NCBI GenBank assembly: GCA_934202965.1
Contig: CAKPYN010000023.1
Coordinates: 1-35,131 of the forward strand
Origin: an uncultured Megasphaera sp.
GTDB lineage: Bacteria > Bacillota > Negativicutes > Veillonellales > Megasphaeraceae
Reading direction: 5' to 3'
DNA: 35,131 bases
Position 1 is the first letter of the stretch; the number at the start of each line of letters is the position of its first letter. The notes beneath the pieces were generated by a model. It had not been told where the DNA came from and ran no database searches. It saw only the letters and a list, made by a program, of their open reading frames with translations. Shown here piece after piece: positions 8,664 through 16,497 of the stretch. The position numbers and the translations under genes were made by a program.

Positions 8664-9689
8664 ATGATTAATGTTGGTATCATCGGTGCAGGCCGTATCG
8701 GTCGTGTACATGGCGAAAGTATTTCCAAATTTGTAAAAAACGCACAGGTCAAAGCAATTGCTGATCCGTTCCTCAATGACAATACAAAAGCTTGGGCTCA
8801 GTCCATGGGCATCAAAGAAGCTTACACAGACTACAAAAAAATCTTGGAAGATCCGGCTATTGAAGCTGTTTTGATTTGCGCTTCCACAGACCAGCACTCC
8901 AAAATTTCTATCGAAGCTCTCCAGGCTGGCAAACACGTATTCTGCGAAAAACCAATCGATCATGACGTAGAAAAAATCAAAGAAGTTCTCGCTGTTGTTG
9001 AAAAATCCGGCAAAAAATACCAGGTTGGCTTCAACCGCCGTTTCGACCACAACTTCAAAGCTATCCATGATGCAGTTGCAGCCGGCAAAGTTGGCAAACA
9101 GCAGATTATCAAAATCACATCTCGTGACCCGGAACCTCCTTCGATTGACTATGTAAAAGTATCCGGCGGTATTTTCCTCGATATGACAATCCATGATTTC
9201 GATATGGTTCGTTACCTCTCCGGCGCAGAAGTTGAAGAAGTTTACGCTGAAGGTTCTGTAACCGTAGATCCGGAAATCGGTAAAGCTGGCGATATCGACA
9301 CCGCTGTAATTACATTAAAACTCGACAATGGCGCAACAGCTGTTATCGACAACTGCCGTGCAGCTTGCTATGGCTATGACCAGAGAGCTGAAGTATTCGG
9401 CACAGAAGGCTGCATCGCTATTTCCAACGATTCCGATTCCAACGCTGTATTCAGCGGCAAAGACGGCGTCGTAGCAGAAAAGCCGATGTTCTTCTTCCTC
9501 GAACGTTACATGGCTGCCTATGCTTCCGAAATTGATTCTTTCGTAGAAGCTATCGTAAATGACACAGCTACACCGGTTAATGCAAACGATGGTTTAGCTC
9601 CTGTCCTCATCGGCTTGGCTGCTAAAAAATCCGTTGCTGAACATCGTCCGGTTAAAATCGACGAAATTCGCAAAGAATACAACCTCTAA
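8664..9689 (+). CDS. iolG: Inositol 2-dehydrogenase, Gfo/Idh/MocA family (first copy)
   Basis: This 341-residue NAD-dependent dehydrogenase oxidises myo-inositol or an isomer to 2-keto-inositol. The Rossmann motif GIIGAGRIGRVH lies at 5-16. Family catalytic residues are visible: Lys96 in CEKP, Asp173 and His177 in LDMTIHDFD. The start IGAGRIGRVHGESI resembles the widespread IolG subfamily rather than the Bacillus type found at 14209. It sits alone between two AraC genes and ends at a strong terminator. Codon choice looks more biased than in its neighbours, suggesting high expression. The physiological isomer (myo, scyllo or chiro) cannot be read from sequence. Confidence 0.88.
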   Translation: MINVGIIGAGRIGRVHGESISKFVKNAQVKAIADPFLNDNTKAWAQSMGIKEAYTDYKKILEDPAIEAVLICASTDQHSKISIEALQAGKHVFCEKPIDHDVEKIKEVLAVVEKSGKKYQVGFNRRFDHNFKAIHDAVAAGKVGKQQIIKITSRDPEPPSIDYVKVSGGIFLDMTIHDFDMVRYLSGAEVEEVYAEGSVTVDPEIGKAGDIDTAVITLKLDNGATAVIDNCRAACYGYDQRAEVFGTEGCIAISNDSDSNAVFSGKDGVVAEKPMFFFLERYMAAYASEIDSFVEAIVNDTATPVNANDGLAPVLIGLAAKKSVAEHRPVKIDEIRKEYNL

Positions 9690-9755
9690 TTTTGTATCTT
9701 CTCTTTTTATAATACATACTCCTTTTCTTCTCCTTGCAGCCTGTCAGCTGCAACA

Positions 9756-9790
9756 TAAAAGAGCCGGTCTCTCTCCCGGCTCTTTTTGTG
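9756..9790 (+). terminator. Intrinsic terminator after the first iolG
   Basis: AGAGCCGG (9760-9767) pairs with CCGGCTCT (9776-9783) and is followed by a T-rich run. A smaller GCAGC/GCTGC hairpin lies just upstream at 9736-9751. Confidence 0.85.
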
Positions 9791-9879
9791 TTTTTGAATA
9801 ACTTTCTTGCTATATTTGTTTTTTTTATGTATGCTATTAGTAATCATTACTATCAATCGGAAAGCACAGGGTATCTATC

Positions 9880-10728
9880 ATGCTGCAATATTTCTTTAAA
9901 AATGAATATCATCCCATCTTCACCAAAGGATACACGCCAAAGCCGGAATATTTTTGCAATGTCGGCGCCGACAATTCTCATCTGCCCCGTACAATGCATA
10001 CTCATGAAAACCTGGTCGAAATCCTGCTGGTATATGAAGGGGCTGGTATTTATATTATTAATCAAAAACGCTATACAGCTAAAAAAGGAGATTTGATTCT
10101 GTACAACAGCAATGTTGTACATGATGAATTTGGTGGCAACGGCAATCATCTCTGCACGTACTGCCTGGCTGTCAGTAATGTAAAACTAACCCATTTAGAA
10201 AAAAATACGATTATATCCGATGCATACAGCCCAGTCGTCAGCTGTAAAGATTCATTTAATGATGTATTGCACCTCTTTCAGCTCATCGAAAACAACGGCA
10301 AGGACAACTATGCAACTGAATTTACTGTTGCCCTGACAACAGCCCTCATTGCCAAAATCAAAATGATTATTGACGCCAATGCCGTGCTGCATCAGAATAC
10401 GCATTCCCCACTGACACAGAAAGTAATCCAATATATTGATCAGCATTATAAAGAAAATCTTCGTCTTCCCGATATTGCCGCGTATGCCGGCGTCAATACC
10501 TACTATTTATCCCATTGTTTTAAACACGATGTCGGCTTTTCTCCTATGCAGTATGTCATTTTACGCCGTATCGGCGAAGCTCAAAACCTGCTTATCAATA
10601 CGGATTTAAGCATTACCCGCATTGCCGTCAGTGTCGGTTACAATAATTCCAATTATTTCCAAAACGTATTTCGCAAGTCATTCGGCATGACCCCCGGTGA
10701 GTACCGTCAAAAATGGGTTAAGCATTAG
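9880..10728 (+). CDS. AraC-family regulator (second copy)
   Basis: This 282-residue protein has a cupin-like N-domain (PRTMHTHENLVEILLVYEG, about 30-50) and a C-terminal AraC domain (about 180-280) with helix-turn-helix segments around LPDIAAYAGVNTYYLSHCF and ITRIAVSVGYNNSNYFQNVF. It follows the iolG gene after a terminator, so it is transcribed separately, and it ends at a bidirectional terminator. It is closely similar to the AraC protein at 7617 and probably arose by duplication around iolG. Its targets may be the dehydrogenase gene or the GPH transporter operon; this is inference. Confidence 0.87.
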   Translation: MLQYFFKNEYHPIFTKGYTPKPEYFCNVGADNSHLPRTMHTHENLVEILLVYEGAGIYIINQKRYTAKKGDLILYNSNVVHDEFGGNGNHLCTYCLAVSNVKLTHLEKNTIISDAYSPVVSCKDSFNDVLHLFQLIENNGKDNYATEFTVALTTALIAKIKMIIDANAVLHQNTHSPLTQKVIQYIDQHYKENLRLPDIAAYAGVNTYYLSHCFKHDVGFSPMQYVILRRIGEAQNLLINTDLSITRIAVSVGYNNSNYFQNVFRKSFGMTPGEYRQKWVKH

Positions 10729-10796
10729 TTTGTAGTGGTTAGTAATTCGTGAATACTGTCGTTTTTTACTGCAAACTATCTACTACAAACTCTACC

Positions 10797-10833
10797 ACAC
10801 AAAAAAGCTGTCGCATAAGCGACAGCTTTTTTG
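10797..10833. terminator. Bidirectional terminator
   Basis: GCTGTCGC (10807-10814) pairs with GCGACAGC (10819-10826), flanked by A6 and T6 runs that extend the stem. It serves the AraC gene on plus and the cytidylate-kinase-like gene on minus. A further inverted repeat, GTTTGTAGT/ACTACAAAC, lies at 10728-10736 and 10782-10790. Confidence 0.9.
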
Positions 10834-10850
10834 TGATACCCTATTCCTAT

Positions 10851-11450
10851 TTATTCCTGACTTTGTCGTAAGTTGATATATTTGATAATCATATCAGCCG
10901 CTGTTTCCAAAGAAATCTTGCTGACGTTAATCATCAAATCATAGTTGCGCGGGTCTCCCCATTTTTGGCCGGTATAGTATTCATAGTACCGTTTCCGAAT
11001 TTTATCATCCGCTTCCATATCTTTCAGCGATTGTTCTCCATAATGCGTCTTAGCACGCTGCGCGCGAAATTCATCGCTGGCATAAATAAAGAACGAATAG
11101 ACATGGGGCTGATCTCGCAAAATGAAATCTGCACAACGACCGACAAATACTGCGCTTTCCCGTTCAGCGATCTTGAGCAGGATCTTGGCCTGTTCAATGT
11201 ACATGCGATTGTGAGCCGGTACGCGTTCATATGCATAATCTCCCATATTGCCCAAACAATTTTCCGGGCTGTTATAGGAACGGTTTAATAAATCATCAAT
11301 GTTGGCACATTCATGAATATGTTCTGCCGCCATCGATACAATTTTACGGTCATAGCAGCGAATTCCTAATTTCTGTGTCAAGATTTTGGATATTTCCTTG
11401 CCGCCGCTGCCGTACTGGCGCGTAATAGTGATTAAGGTTCTGTCTTTCAT
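10851..11450 (-). CDS. Cytidylate-kinase-like family protein
   Basis: The ATG at 11450 follows AGGAGG closely and gives 199 residues; the frame extends upstream without a ribosome site. The N-terminus (MKDRTLITITRQYGSGGKEI) holds the glycine-rich P-loop typical of the cytidylate-kinase-like family found in Clostridia and Negativicutes. Basic segments follow (RAQRAKTHYG, RKRYYEYYTG). Members are nucleotide-binding proteins of unproven substrate and are not the housekeeping Cmk. It lies 31 nt after the GPH transporter gene and is surely cotranscribed with it. A kinase acting on the transported compound is an attractive but untested reading. Confidence 0.75.
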   Translation of the reverse strand: MKDRTLITITRQYGSGGKEISKILTQKLGIRCYDRKIVSMAAEHIHECANIDDLLNRSYNSPENCLGNMGDYAYERVPAHNRMYIEQAKILLKIAERESAVFVGRCADFILRDQPHVYSFFIYASDEFRAQRAKTHYGEQSLKDMEADDKIRKRYYEYYTGQKWGDPRNYDLMINVSKISLETAADMIIKYINLRQSQE

Positions 11451-11481
11451 CAAAACACCTCCTGTCAAAAATAGCGTCGTT

Positions 11482-12876
11482 TTACAATTCTCCTTTAGCT
11501 TCACGCTGAATCAAATCGTTCATAATCGTCGGATACAGTTTATCCAGTTTGTAGAAATACAAGACGCCAATCAATACAACCCATACGAACAACGGTGCAT
11601 ATTCGTATAATTGAATAATCATCTGAATGGCGCTGTCAGGCTGTACAGCACTGCCCGTCGTAGAAGATACATAGCCGGCCAAAGCCAACAAACTGGTCAA
11701 AATCGCATTGGTAAGACCGGAACCGACTTTTGTGCCTACGGAGCCGCCGGAGAAAATCAAACCTTCTTGACGCATGTGGAATTTCCACTGACCATATTCT
11801 ACCACATCTCCGAGGAAACCGAAAATAACCGATTGAACCGGCGCAAAGCCAATGCCGCGAATAATACAGCTAAATACAACCCAGTTGAAATCAAGCGGAT
11901 TTAAAAGGAAAATCAAGTGACCGACAAAGCAAAGCAGAACACCTGCCAGTGACATGTTGCGTTTGCCGAACCGCCGCAGCAGCATCGGGCTAAATACGAG
12001 CATAACCGTAATATTGATTACGGTTTCAACCAAATATAAAATACTGTATACCGTATCGTTATTGAATACGTATTTGCAGTAATACGGAAGAACCGTCCCA
12101 TTGACGCAGAAAATAACGTTCTGCATCATCCAAATCGTCATGGCTGCCCAGAAATATTTGTTTAAAGCAATACATTTCAACGATTTGAGAATAGGAATTT
12201 TAGCTTCCGAACTTTTACGCGCGTCAATGACAACCGTTTCTTTACACTGGCTAAAACACAAAATCAATAATGCCAATGCCAGCACCGCCCAAATGGACAT
12301 AACTTTGACCCACGCCATCTGGGTGTCACCGAATACTTTAACTAGCGGCAAGGTAGCCGATACGGCCAAAATACGACCAATCGGGGAAAGAGCCATACGA
12401 ATAATAGATAACATATCCCGTTCTTTGGAAACACGAGTCATCATGGCCGATAAGCTGCCGTACGGTAAGTTTAAGGCCGTATAGCAAACAGTCGTGCATA
12501 AGTTATACGTAACAAAAATATAGGCAAACTGCAGGGCCGATGTCGTTTGTGGTACCGTGTAAATTAAGATAATCGAAATAGCAAAAGGCAAACTAGTCCA
12601 CAAAATCCAAGGGCGGGATTTCCCCCATTTGGAATTCGTCTTTTCAACGACAAATCCCATAATAATATCCGAAAAGCCATCAAAACAACGAGAAATCAAC
12701 ATGACTAAACCAACGACAGCCGCATCAATGCCAGCATAGTCCGTATAAAAGAACGTCAGGATGGCCATGCCACCCCAAACAACGTTTTGTGCCGTATCTC
12801 CCAGTGCGTAGGATATACGAGTAAACCAGGATAATTGACCCTGATTTGGTGCCGTACTGCTTACAGAACTACTCAT
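11482..12876 (-). CDS. GPH-family (MelB/YicJ-like) sugar:cation symporter
   Basis: The second ATG (12876) is chosen because the GGAGG site overlaps the first ATG; this gives 464 residues. About 12 membrane segments are visible. The early ISYALGDTAQNVVWGGMAIL, DGFSDIIMGF and KWGKSRPWILW motifs mark the glycoside-pentoside-hexuronide:cation family. Such carriers import glycosides, pentosides or uronides with Na+ or H+. The neighbouring inositol genes suggest a substrate such as an inositol glycoside or inositol isomer, but the sequence does not fix it. It leads a two-gene operon with the cytidylate-kinase-like gene. Confidence 0.85.
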   Translation of the reverse strand: MSSSVSSTAPNQGQLSWFTRISYALGDTAQNVVWGGMAILTFFYTDYAGIDAAVVGLVMLISRCFDGFSDIIMGFVVEKTNSKWGKSRPWILWTSLPFAISIILIYTVPQTTSALQFAYIFVTYNLCTTVCYTALNLPYGSLSAMMTRVSKERDMLSIIRMALSPIGRILAVSATLPLVKVFGDTQMAWVKVMSIWAVLALALLILCFSQCKETVVIDARKSSEAKIPILKSLKCIALNKYFWAAMTIWMMQNVIFCVNGTVLPYYCKYVFNNDTVYSILYLVETVINITVMLVFSPMLLRRFGKRNMSLAGVLLCFVGHLIFLLNPLDFNWVVFSCIIRGIGFAPVQSVIFGFLGDVVEYGQWKFHMRQEGLIFSGGSVGTKVGSGLTNAILTSLLALAGYVSSTTGSAVQPDSAIQMIIQLYEYAPLFVWVVLIGVLYFYKLDKLYPTIMNDLIQREAKGEL

Positions 12877-13266
12877 AATGATTGCAACCTCCATAACTTA
12901 TTTGATATTATGTTGATACGATTTCATGTATCTTTTATGTATATTATACTGTTAGATTTCTTGCTCATTCTATAAAAATTTGCTTTTTCCCTAGGTAAGC
13001 AAAATTTCTGTATATATTCCATTAAATGGCGTATATACTAGTGTTTCCCAAGTCATAACTAAGCAATTTTTTATGCTTTTTGTGCAATGGCTATATTATT
13101 TTGCTCTGTTTGTAAAAATTATCCAAAAAATTGCTTTTTATTACACTGGCACTATACAAGAAATTGTTGTATTAATATATACAAAACGGAACCAAAACAT
13201 GGTATAATATCACCAAAAAATAATGCGCAAAGATACATATTAAACAATTACAGGAGGTTTATTCGC
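12877..13266. promoter_or_regulatory. Divergent control region between GPH operon and YczE-like gene
   Basis: These 390 nt hold no gene. On the minus strand TATAAT (12943-12948) lies upstream of the transporter with no -35. On the plus strand an extended -10, TGGTATAAT (13200-13208), precedes the YczE-like gene. TTTGCTT/AAGCAAA arms (12979-12985, 12997-13003) form a dyad upstream of the transporter promoter. A similar AAATTGCTTTTT motif recurs near 13128-13139, so both could be sites for one regulator. Confidence 0.5.
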
Positions 13267-13986
13267 ATGAAAGTCCATCAACTAAATTCCAACATGCAAT
13301 ATACATCTCGATGGCATCGCTTAAAAACAACGCCCCGTATTCGACGACGTATCGCATCCAACATTGTAGCTATTAACATCATGTGTTTTGCTACGGCTAT
13401 GCTGCGGCTGAGTAATTTCGGCACCGATCCCTACTCGTGTATGAATCTAGGGTTCAGCTTAGTCAGCTCCTTGTCGTTTGGCACGTGTACATCCATTGTC
13501 TGTTTTCTCTTATTTATTCCAGTTCTACTATTAGGAAGGCAATTTATCAAAGCCGGCACGATTATTTATCTAATTTTACTGGGTCCGTTGTGTGATGTAT
13601 ATAGTTTTATTTTATTTTCCTCCGTCGGCCTTCCCGAAACGCTGGCTGTAACCAGCCGCATTTGTTTTTTGGTCTCCGGTATCCTCATCTCCTGTTTGGG
13701 TGTTTCCTTTTACCTTTGTTCCAATATCGGTCTCGGCCCATACGATGCCATTCCCTGGATTATGGAACATCGCAGTAACGGGCATGTGACCTACAAATGG
13801 GGCCGTATCCTCTGCGACTGCACCTGTATCCTTCTCGGTTTTCTCTGCGGCAGTATCATTGGTATCGGTACGCTGGCCATGGCATGCTGTACCGGCCCAA
13901 TTGTTTCCTTTTTCAACCGGCACGCCGCCGTTCCTTTTATTTACGGCAAAGGAGCTACAAATCCCTTAGAAAAACAACATAACTAA
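13267..13986 (+). CDS. YczE/YitT-like integral membrane protein
   Basis: The start at 13267 follows AGGAGG and gives 239 residues; the frame extends upstream without a ribosome site. About five hydrophobic segments are visible. Features such as LSNFGTDPYS in the first half and NIGLGPYDAIPW in the second form an internal repeat typical of the YczE/YyaS/YitT family, whose biochemical role is not established. It is transcribed alone from an extended -10 promoter and ends shortly before the repeat at 14053. Link to inositol metabolism is positional only. Confidence 0.75.
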   Translation: MKVHQLNSNMQYTSRWHRLKTTPRIRRRIASNIVAINIMCFATAMLRLSNFGTDPYSCMNLGFSLVSSLSFGTCTSIVCFLLFIPVLLLGRQFIKAGTIIYLILLGPLCDVYSFILFSSVGLPETLAVTSRICFLVSGILISCLGVSFYLCSNIGLGPYDAIPWIMEHRSNGHVTYKWGRILCDCTCILLGFLCGSIIGIGTLAMACCTGPIVSFFNRHAAVPFIYGKGATNPLEKQHN

Positions 13987-14052
13987 CTAAACAGAAAAAG
14001 AGTATGTCACATGATGCCTTTATCTATCATGTACTATAGTTTTTTTGTTTGG

Positions 14053-14167
14053 AGTTTGAAGTTTGAAGAAAATAAACGATAATACTGCAACCGATACACG
14101 TAAAGCGACATGACAAAAGGACTGTAACAAAATGGATGAACCATTCTCATTTTGTTACAGTCCTTTT
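14053..14167 (+). repeat. Interspersed intergenic repeat (copy 1) with terminator hairpin
   Basis: The unit begins AGTTTGAAGTTTGAAG and ends in a 19-bp perfect hairpin (14115-14133 pairs with 14149-14167) flanked by A and T runs. A copy in opposite orientation lies at 33593-33709, sharing GATACACGT, ATGACAAAAGG and most bases between. The hairpin can terminate both the YczE-like gene (plus) and the iolG gene (minus). See the finding on this repeat. Confidence 0.85.
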
Positions 14168-14208
14168 CAACATATATAAAAGGGCATATGCGGGTAAGGA
14201 AACATTAC

Positions 14209-15222
14209 TTATTTATAAAATTCCGGGCATTCTTTGAGCTGAATCGGTAAAATTTCTCCCGGTTTCTGCTGCGCTTTAACGCATACATCGGCTGTCAGTG
14301 CAGCTGCGTAGCCATCCCAAGAGGTCGGGCCGTTGAGCGGCGTACCATTGTTGATATTGTTGATGAATGCCTGTAATTCTACATCATAGGCTTCAATAAA
14401 GCGTTCTTTCCAATCCATGAGAATCGGCCGTTTCAGAGCTGCTTCTTTGCGAACCTGTACGGTTGCCGGTTCCGGCAAGTAGGCAATGCCGTCTTCCCCA
14501 ACGACTTCGCATTTGATATCATAGCCGTATTTGCAGTTTACAAAAATTTCAACGTCAATGCGTACGCCTTTTTTTGTTTCTACCATAACAATCTGCGGAT
14601 CTGCCAAATGGTCGGATGCATATTTGGTCTTACGCGGATATACGACCTGAGCTGATACGTATTCATCATCGAGGAGCCAGTGCAGTACATCAATTTCATG
14701 AATCATCGTATCGTTAATAGCCATGTCTGTTGTATAGCGGTCATCAACGACTGGATTGCGGTGCGCTGCGTGCAGCATGAGAGGCGCACCAATTTCACCG
14801 GCATCAATGGCTTTCTTCAATGCAACATATCCAGCATCAAAGCGGCGCATGAAACCAACCTGTACCAAGTGTTTGCCTTGTTTCATTTCAGCTTCCACAA
14901 TTTCCAAGCAATCTTCTGCTGTCGTTGCCAACGGTTTTTCGCAGAAGCAGTACTTGCCGGCATTGACGGCATCCAATACATATTCTTTATGTGCCGGGCC
15001 CCAGCATGTTACTAAAATAGCGTCTACGTCATCGGCATGAACCAATTCGTGACCATCAGCATAAAATTTAGCCTGAAGTCCTAAGTCTTTAATAACTTGT
15101 TCGGCATGTTCCTGATTAATATCATTAACCGCTACGACAACACCACCGGACAATGTATTTGTAATTCTTTTGATATGTTCTACACCAATACCACCGCAGC
15201 CAATTACACCAATTCGTACCAT
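14209..15222 (-). CDS. iolG: Inositol 2-dehydrogenase, Bacillus IolG-like (second copy)
   Basis: This 337-residue NAD-dependent dehydrogenase closely follows Bacillus subtilis IolG, as I recall it, over its whole length. It shares HIKRITN, TSWGPAH-like TCWGPAH, VQVGFMRRFD, AHRNP, VNCKYGYDI and PTSWDGY. The Rossmann motif GVIGCGGIG lies at 5-13. Catalytic Lys96 (CEKP), Asp171 and His175 (DTMIHEIDVLHW) are present. It oxidises myo-inositol (and often D-chiro-inositol) to the keto form. It is last in the iolH-iolT-IIA-iolI-iolG operon, 58 nt after iolI, with an AGGAGG ribosome site. Confidence 0.92.
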   Translation of the reverse strand: MVRIGVIGCGGIGVEHIKRITNTLSGGVVVAVNDINQEHAEQVIKDLGLQAKFYADGHELVHADDVDAILVTCWGPAHKEYVLDAVNAGKYCFCEKPLATTAEDCLEIVEAEMKQGKHLVQVGFMRRFDAGYVALKKAIDAGEIGAPLMLHAAHRNPVVDDRYTTDMAINDTMIHEIDVLHWLLDDEYVSAQVVYPRKTKYASDHLADPQIVMVETKKGVRIDVEIFVNCKYGYDIKCEVVGEDGIAYLPEPATVQVRKEAALKRPILMDWKERFIEAYDVELQAFINNINNGTPLNGPTSWDGYAAALTADVCVKAQQKPGEILPIQLKECPEFYK

Positions 15223-15280
15223 TTTGCATTCCTCCTGTATTTAGAAAAATATGTTATATGTTAATGATTGTTATGATTGA

Positions 15281-16114
15281 TTAAAAATTACGCTGAATGA
15301 CAGCTTCGGCTTTTTCTTTGCCAATGCGATATACATCATCGGGATCCATCTTGTAATATTCGGGACGGAACAATTCCAACGATACAACATCTTCTTGCCA
15401 GCCAATTTTCTTCAATGTCTGGAAAATGCCGTCTAAATCAATGCAACCCGTTCCCGGCCATACGCGGTCTTCATCGAGCAAAGAGCCAATCGGAAAATCT
15501 TCCGTATCATTGAGATGTACGATGAAAATCTTTTTGCCATCGGCTTTTGCCAAATCTTCCAGTTTGGAGCCCATACCATGGAAATGGAAGCAGTCCAGCG
15601 TAATGCCGACATTATCCAAATTGACAGCCTGAATGACATTCCAAGCTTCACCAAAGGTATTAATGGAAGCTGCAGGATGACCAATAAATTCTACAGCAAT
15701 GCGCATCCCATAGGAAGCAGCAATTTGTCCCATTTCTTTTAAGCAGGCAACGGCAGACTGATAAATTTCCTGACGAGTTACTTTTTTCAAATCTACTGTC
15801 GGTACAGTAATAATCGTTTTGCAGCCGATTTTTTGTCCCCATTCGCACATTTGGCGCAGTTCGTTCAATACGCCTTGATATTCTTCCGGTGTGCGGTTAT
15901 TGAAAAAGCACAACGTATTGAATGCCAATGGTTTAACATGATGGGTCTGGAAATATTCGGCCAGTTCATCGATCGTATGGTCTTTTAAATAATTGGGGAT
16001 ACCATCCATTGTACGCGGTTCAATCATGTCGTACCCGTATTTTTCACATAATGCCAAGTCTTTTTCTAAGCTGGATTTTTCCAGGCATGTTGCCTGATTC
16101 ATGCTCAATTTCAT
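15281..16114 (-). CDS. iolI: 2-keto-myo-inositol isomerase IolI
   Basis: This 277-residue TIM-barrel protein of the xylose-isomerase-like family aligns along its length with Bacillus IolI, including DDLAEYFQTHH-like DELAEYFQTHH, FHFHGMGS, DTEDFPIG, DEDRVWPG and ELFRPEYYK. Metal ligands are Glu142, Asp174, His200 and Glu247. IolI interconverts 2-keto-myo-inositol and 1-keto-D-chiro-inositol, letting D-chiro-inositol enter the pathway. It lies between the PTS IIA gene and iolG in one operon, which fits that role with the IolG-type dehydrogenase next to it. Confidence 0.92.
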   Translation of the reverse strand: MKLSMNQATCLEKSSLEKDLALCEKYGYDMIEPRTMDGIPNYLKDHTIDELAEYFQTHHVKPLAFNTLCFFNNRTPEEYQGVLNELRQMCEWGQKIGCKTIITVPTVDLKKVTRQEIYQSAVACLKEMGQIAASYGMRIAVEFIGHPAASINTFGEAWNVIQAVNLDNVGITLDCFHFHGMGSKLEDLAKADGKKIFIVHLNDTEDFPIGSLLDEDRVWPGTGCIDLDGIFQTLKKIGWQEDVVSLELFRPEYYKMDPDDVYRIGKEKAEAVIQRNF

Positions 16115-16158
16115 TTGCCTTATCTCCTTTAGTATATATAAATTTTTAATATATTCTC

Positions 16159-16479
16159 TTATATAGCGCGTACTTTCGCATATAGATTGACGATTTCTTT
16201 TGCCATTTCACGCATGGCCATCGCTGTCATGACATAATCTTGCGCATGGGCAATGACGACAGTGACCGGTTCATTAAATTCGCCTTTCGCCTGACGCGTA
16301 ATCAATTCATCTGTTTGAATCTGATGCGCACGCAACAACAATTTTTCGGCTTCTTTCAATAAATCCTCGGCTTCACCAAAGTTACCCTTGCGGGCCTGCC
16401 GCAGTGCTTCTGTCACTTTTGCCTTGCCGTCACCGGCTTGGGAAATAATTTCAAACGCAATTTCTTCAAGGTGTGTCAT
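16159..16479 (-). CDS. PTS lactose/cellobiose-type IIA protein, orphan, in the inositol operon
   Basis: This 106-residue helical protein matches the full length of the Lac-family IIA proteins. The phosphorylated His78 and metal-binding Asp81 lie in IAHAQDYVMT, exactly where the family has them. Lac-family IIA proteins form trimers and pass phosphate from HPr to IIB. No IIB, IIC, HPr or EI gene occurs in the window. The gene sits 18 nt after the MFS carrier iolT and 44 nt before iolI, with a GAGGAGG ribosome site. I infer a regulatory role, such as coupling PTS phosphorylation state to inositol uptake or transcription. It is roughly 60% identical by eye to the protein at 20233. Confidence 0.9.
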   Translation of the reverse strand: MTHLEEIAFEIISQAGDGKAKVTEALRQARKGNFGEAEDLLKEAEKLLLRAHQIQTDELITRQAKGEFNEPVTVVIAHAQDYVMTAMAMREMAKEIVNLYAKVRAI

Positions 16480-16497
16480 CGTTGTACCCCTCCTCGA

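Noticed and set aside
8631..9194. A 187-codon minus-strand frame across the first iolG
   Set aside because: The dehydrogenase on plus has catalytic residues, promoter and terminator; the antisense frame has none.
13987..14052. Small gene between the YczE-like gene and the repeat
   Set aside because: Only 66 nt, with no ribosome site and no credible frame.
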